Positions 62,366 to 64,000 of a stretch of DNA of 64,000 nucleotides are shown piece after piece. The first letter of the stretch is position 1. Each line of letters opens with the position of its first letter. The notes under the pieces are model-generated. The model did not search any database and was not told where the DNA came from. It saw only the letters and a list, made by a program, of their open reading frames with translations. This stretch comes from Methylophaga sp. 41_12_T18 (GTDB lineage Bacteria; Pseudomonadota; Gammaproteobacteria; Nitrosococcales; Methylophagaceae), in the NCBI GenBank assembly GCA_002163115.1, contig MAAI01000024.1, positions 1 through 64,000 of the forward strand, written 5' to 3'. The translations under genes and the position numbers were made by a program.

Positions 62366-63664
62366 TTACGTATCACTAGAACGCTTCAACATGCTTCGGT
62401 CAAAAAATTTATAGTGAGTTTGTTGATCATTTTTTGCCGCATACATAGCAATATCTGCATAATTAATGACTTCTTCACTATTTGTGGAGTCGTCTGGCAC
62501 TATAGCAATACCGGTACTAAGAGAGATTTCAATTGATTGATTCTGTATAACCATTGGCGACTCGAATTTGGCTAAAATGGTTTGAATAATTTTATTAACT
62601 TCAGATTGTGATTTTACGGCTTGAATTAATACAATAAATTCATCACCACCGATACGGTAGATATGGTCATCAGTACGTATTGAGTTTTGAATCCGGTTTG
62701 CTGCCTCAATCAGGACTGAATCCCCTGCATCATGACCGAAAGTATCATTGAGTTGTTTAAATTTATTCAGATCGATAAAGCAAACACCACACTTTAAATT
62801 AGAGCCTTTTTTAAGCTGTATCGTTTTTTCAAGATCCGCAAAGAGGTTGTTACGGTTTTTTAAACCCGTTAACAGGTCATGATGTGCTTGATAGTTTAAC
62901 TTTTCTGTCCTTGAGTGAATTGCCTCATTCATTGTATAGAACCGAGCCAACAAATAGCCCATTTCATCTTTTGAAAGCATATCTGAAATATCTATTTTTT
63001 CGCCGGCTTCCATTTTGTGAGTGTTAGCTATTAATAATTTTAATGGGGAAAAAAAGTTTCTATTTAAAAATGGGATCGTAAGAATAGCTAACACAATAAA
63101 AAAAACCATTTCAGCTATCATCAACGTTACGATTTGTGCTCGATGTGCTTTAAATATCCCTTTCCTTTGCTCGAGTAAAAGGAGTTCATCATTATTAAAG
63201 TCAGTCAATTGGACTTTGATTTTATCCATGAACTGCTTGCTCTCATCTTGTTTTACTAGTTCTAAGGCTTGGGCGGGCTCTAGTGCCGACAATGAAATTG
63301 TTGCTGCTAATTTTTCAAACTTAAGCGCAATTAATGTTTGCACGGTATCTAAACGTTGTTGTTGTTGATTATCTGAGGTCAGAATTCTAAGTTTTCTGAA
63401 GTGATCTTTGACGTTAAGAAGGCCGGCATGATAGATGTCTAAGTAACTTGGGTTTTGAGTGAGTAACAGCCCTCGCTGGCCTCTTTCTGTATCTTTCAGG
63501 CTACTTAATAGTTTTTCTGTTGTTATAAGTACTTCATGAGTATGAATGACCCATCTCAGTTTTTCTTCTTCAAATGTTTCCATTTTAAAAGTAAAAACTG
63601 AATTACCAATTACAGTTAAAAATAAAAAAACTATAAATAGCGTTAGTTTTATACGTATGGTCAT
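62366..63664 (-). CDS. CHASE3-type sensor diguanylate cyclase
   Basis: A 432-residue membrane diguanylate cyclase. An N-terminal helix (LTLFIVFLFLTVIGNSVFTF) precedes a CHASE3-like helical periplasmic domain (about 35-175) with LLSSLKDTERGQRGLLLTQNPSYLDIY in the usual place. A second helix (IVTLMIAEMVFFIVLAILTI) leads to a HAMP-like linker and the GGDEF domain, with intact YRIGGDEFIVLI. FIDLNKFKQLNDTFGHDAGD is also typical. No EAL domain. The ligand of CHASE3 is unknown. Confidence 0.9.
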   Translation of the reverse strand: MTIRIKLTLFIVFLFLTVIGNSVFTFKMETFEEEKLRWVIHTHEVLITTEKLLSSLKDTERGQRGLLLTQNPSYLDIYHAGLLNVKDHFRKLRILTSDNQQQQRLDTVQTLIALKFEKLAATISLSALEPAQALELVKQDESKQFMDKIKVQLTDFNNDELLLLEQRKGIFKAHRAQIVTLMIAEMVFFIVLAILTIPFLNRNFFSPLKLLIANTHKMEAGEKIDISDMLSKDEMGYLLARFYTMNEAIHSRTEKLNYQAHHDLLTGLKNRNNLFADLEKTIQLKKGSNLKCGVCFIDLNKFKQLNDTFGHDAGDSVLIEAANRIQNSIRTDDHIYRIGGDEFIVLIQAVKSQSEVNKIIQTILAKFESPMVIQNQSIEISLSTGIAIVPDDSTNSEEVINYADIAMYAAKNDQQTHYKFFDRSMLKRSSDT

Positions 63665-63830
63665 TCTTTGCTCACCTTTACCGATATTTTAGCTTGCTAA
63701 AAGTATGGTGAGTATTAGTATGCACTTGTTTATAAGCTAACTAGCAACTATTTATCGTCTTTAGTTGCAATAGCATTAGCACCTAAACCAAACTAGAACA
63801 GCCGTTTTCAGGTGTATTGTTGAGTGGCAC

Positions 63831-64000
63831 TCACCTCCAGTTAGATATTAATTGCTGTAAGTGTTGCTCAGTGAAATCAGACAAGCGATGCAATTTCAGG
63901 TGACTAATATCAAACTTTGTTTGTGAAAATTCGAGTTCTGCAGGTATGGCAACCGTTTTTATATGGGCTTTTTTGGCTGCAACAATGCCAGATACCGAAT
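63831..64000 (-). CDS. HAD-family hydrolase, C-terminal part (cut by window edge)
   Basis: On the minus strand the frame enters from the window end with SVSGIVAAKKAHIKTVAIPA and continues to a TGA at 63831-63833; 56 residues are visible. The reading 'xDSVSGIVAAKKA' corresponds to motif IV (D-S-x-x-G) of HAD subfamily IA phosphatases such as YqaB and beta-phosphoglucomutase-like enzymes. The rest lies beyond the window. The 166 bp between this stop and the CHASE3-GGDEF start show no feature I can support. Confidence 0.75.
   Translation of the reverse strand, partial: SVSGIVAAKKAHIKTVAIPAELEFSQTKFDISHLKLHRLSDFTEQHLQQLISNWR

Overview
This is a chromosomal stretch from an AT-leaning gammaproteobacterium, probably aquatic or marine. 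The evidence is the E. coli-like housekeeping set (FabB, PurU, SthA, YdfG, DapC/D/E, TtcA, MoeA, Dxs/IspA/XseB, TcdA, TatD, TrhO), all with gammaproteobacterial gene forms. The MobA-MobB fusion, FolE2, NnrS, CbiZ and the zinc cluster would fit a Methylophaga- or Piscirickettsia-like relative, but that is a guess. I see no rRNA, tRNA or CRISPR array.

Layout. 1-6.7 kb: the fabB 3' end, a small unknown gene, an esterase, a MazG-like pyrophosphohydrolase, purU, then a tight HDOD-sthA-ydfG run and an unusual acyl-carrier-like ORF. 6.8-12.1 kb: a PspA / membrane protein / secreted VWA operon, divergent from an OmpR-type regulator and a large membrane histidine kinase; this looks like an envelope-stress module. 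12.1-19.5 kb (minus): a lysine/DAP operon (dapC, dapD, yffB-like, dapE) running into a metal-uptake set (small His/Cys exported protein, porin, ZnuA-like, ZnuB-like) with no ATPase gene. 19.7-26.7 kb: an orphan ParD-like antitoxin, EamA and VOC genes, a DnaA-box cluster, and a minus-strand run mobAB-moeA-ttcA-nnrS. 26.7-32.7 kb: queD-folE2, xseB-ispA-dxs, ribF and cbiZ. 32.7-36.6 kb: a histidine kinase / CheY-like / GGDEF-EAL signalling triad with overlapping genes. 36.8-42 kb: poorly known membrane proteins, a ceramidase-like protein, pirin, a GFA protein and a HAD phosphatase.

42-47.9 kb is a zinc-starvation locus: Zur, a 26-bp palindromic Zur-type operator, a COG0523 GTPase, DUF1826, a ZrgA-like His-rich protein (DUF2796), a DUF3299 lipoprotein and an ABC ATPase/FtsX-type permease pair. 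47.9-51.2 kb is the only clearly accessory region: a palindromic non-coding element, an Mrr-N/HNH nuclease, an intact IS3-family element inserted in the loop of a hairpin, and a HEPN-like predicted RNase. 51.3-63.7 kb returns to core-type genes: YbaK-like deacylase, a HExxH protein overlapping tcdA, a DksA-like zinc finger, TgpA/DUF58/MoxR, GGDEF, tatD, ggt, trhO, a CBS protein and a CHASE3-GGDEF protein. The window ends inside a HAD hydrolase.

The main themes are zinc homeostasis (Zur locus, Znu-like locus, FolE2), c-di-GMP and two-component signalling, and cofactor synthesis (molybdopterin, folate/queuosine, FAD, B12 salvage). The best candidates for something little described are the permuted ACP-like ORF, the PspA-VWA-kinase module, the HEPN / Mrr-HNH mini-island and the DUF1826-containing Zur operon.
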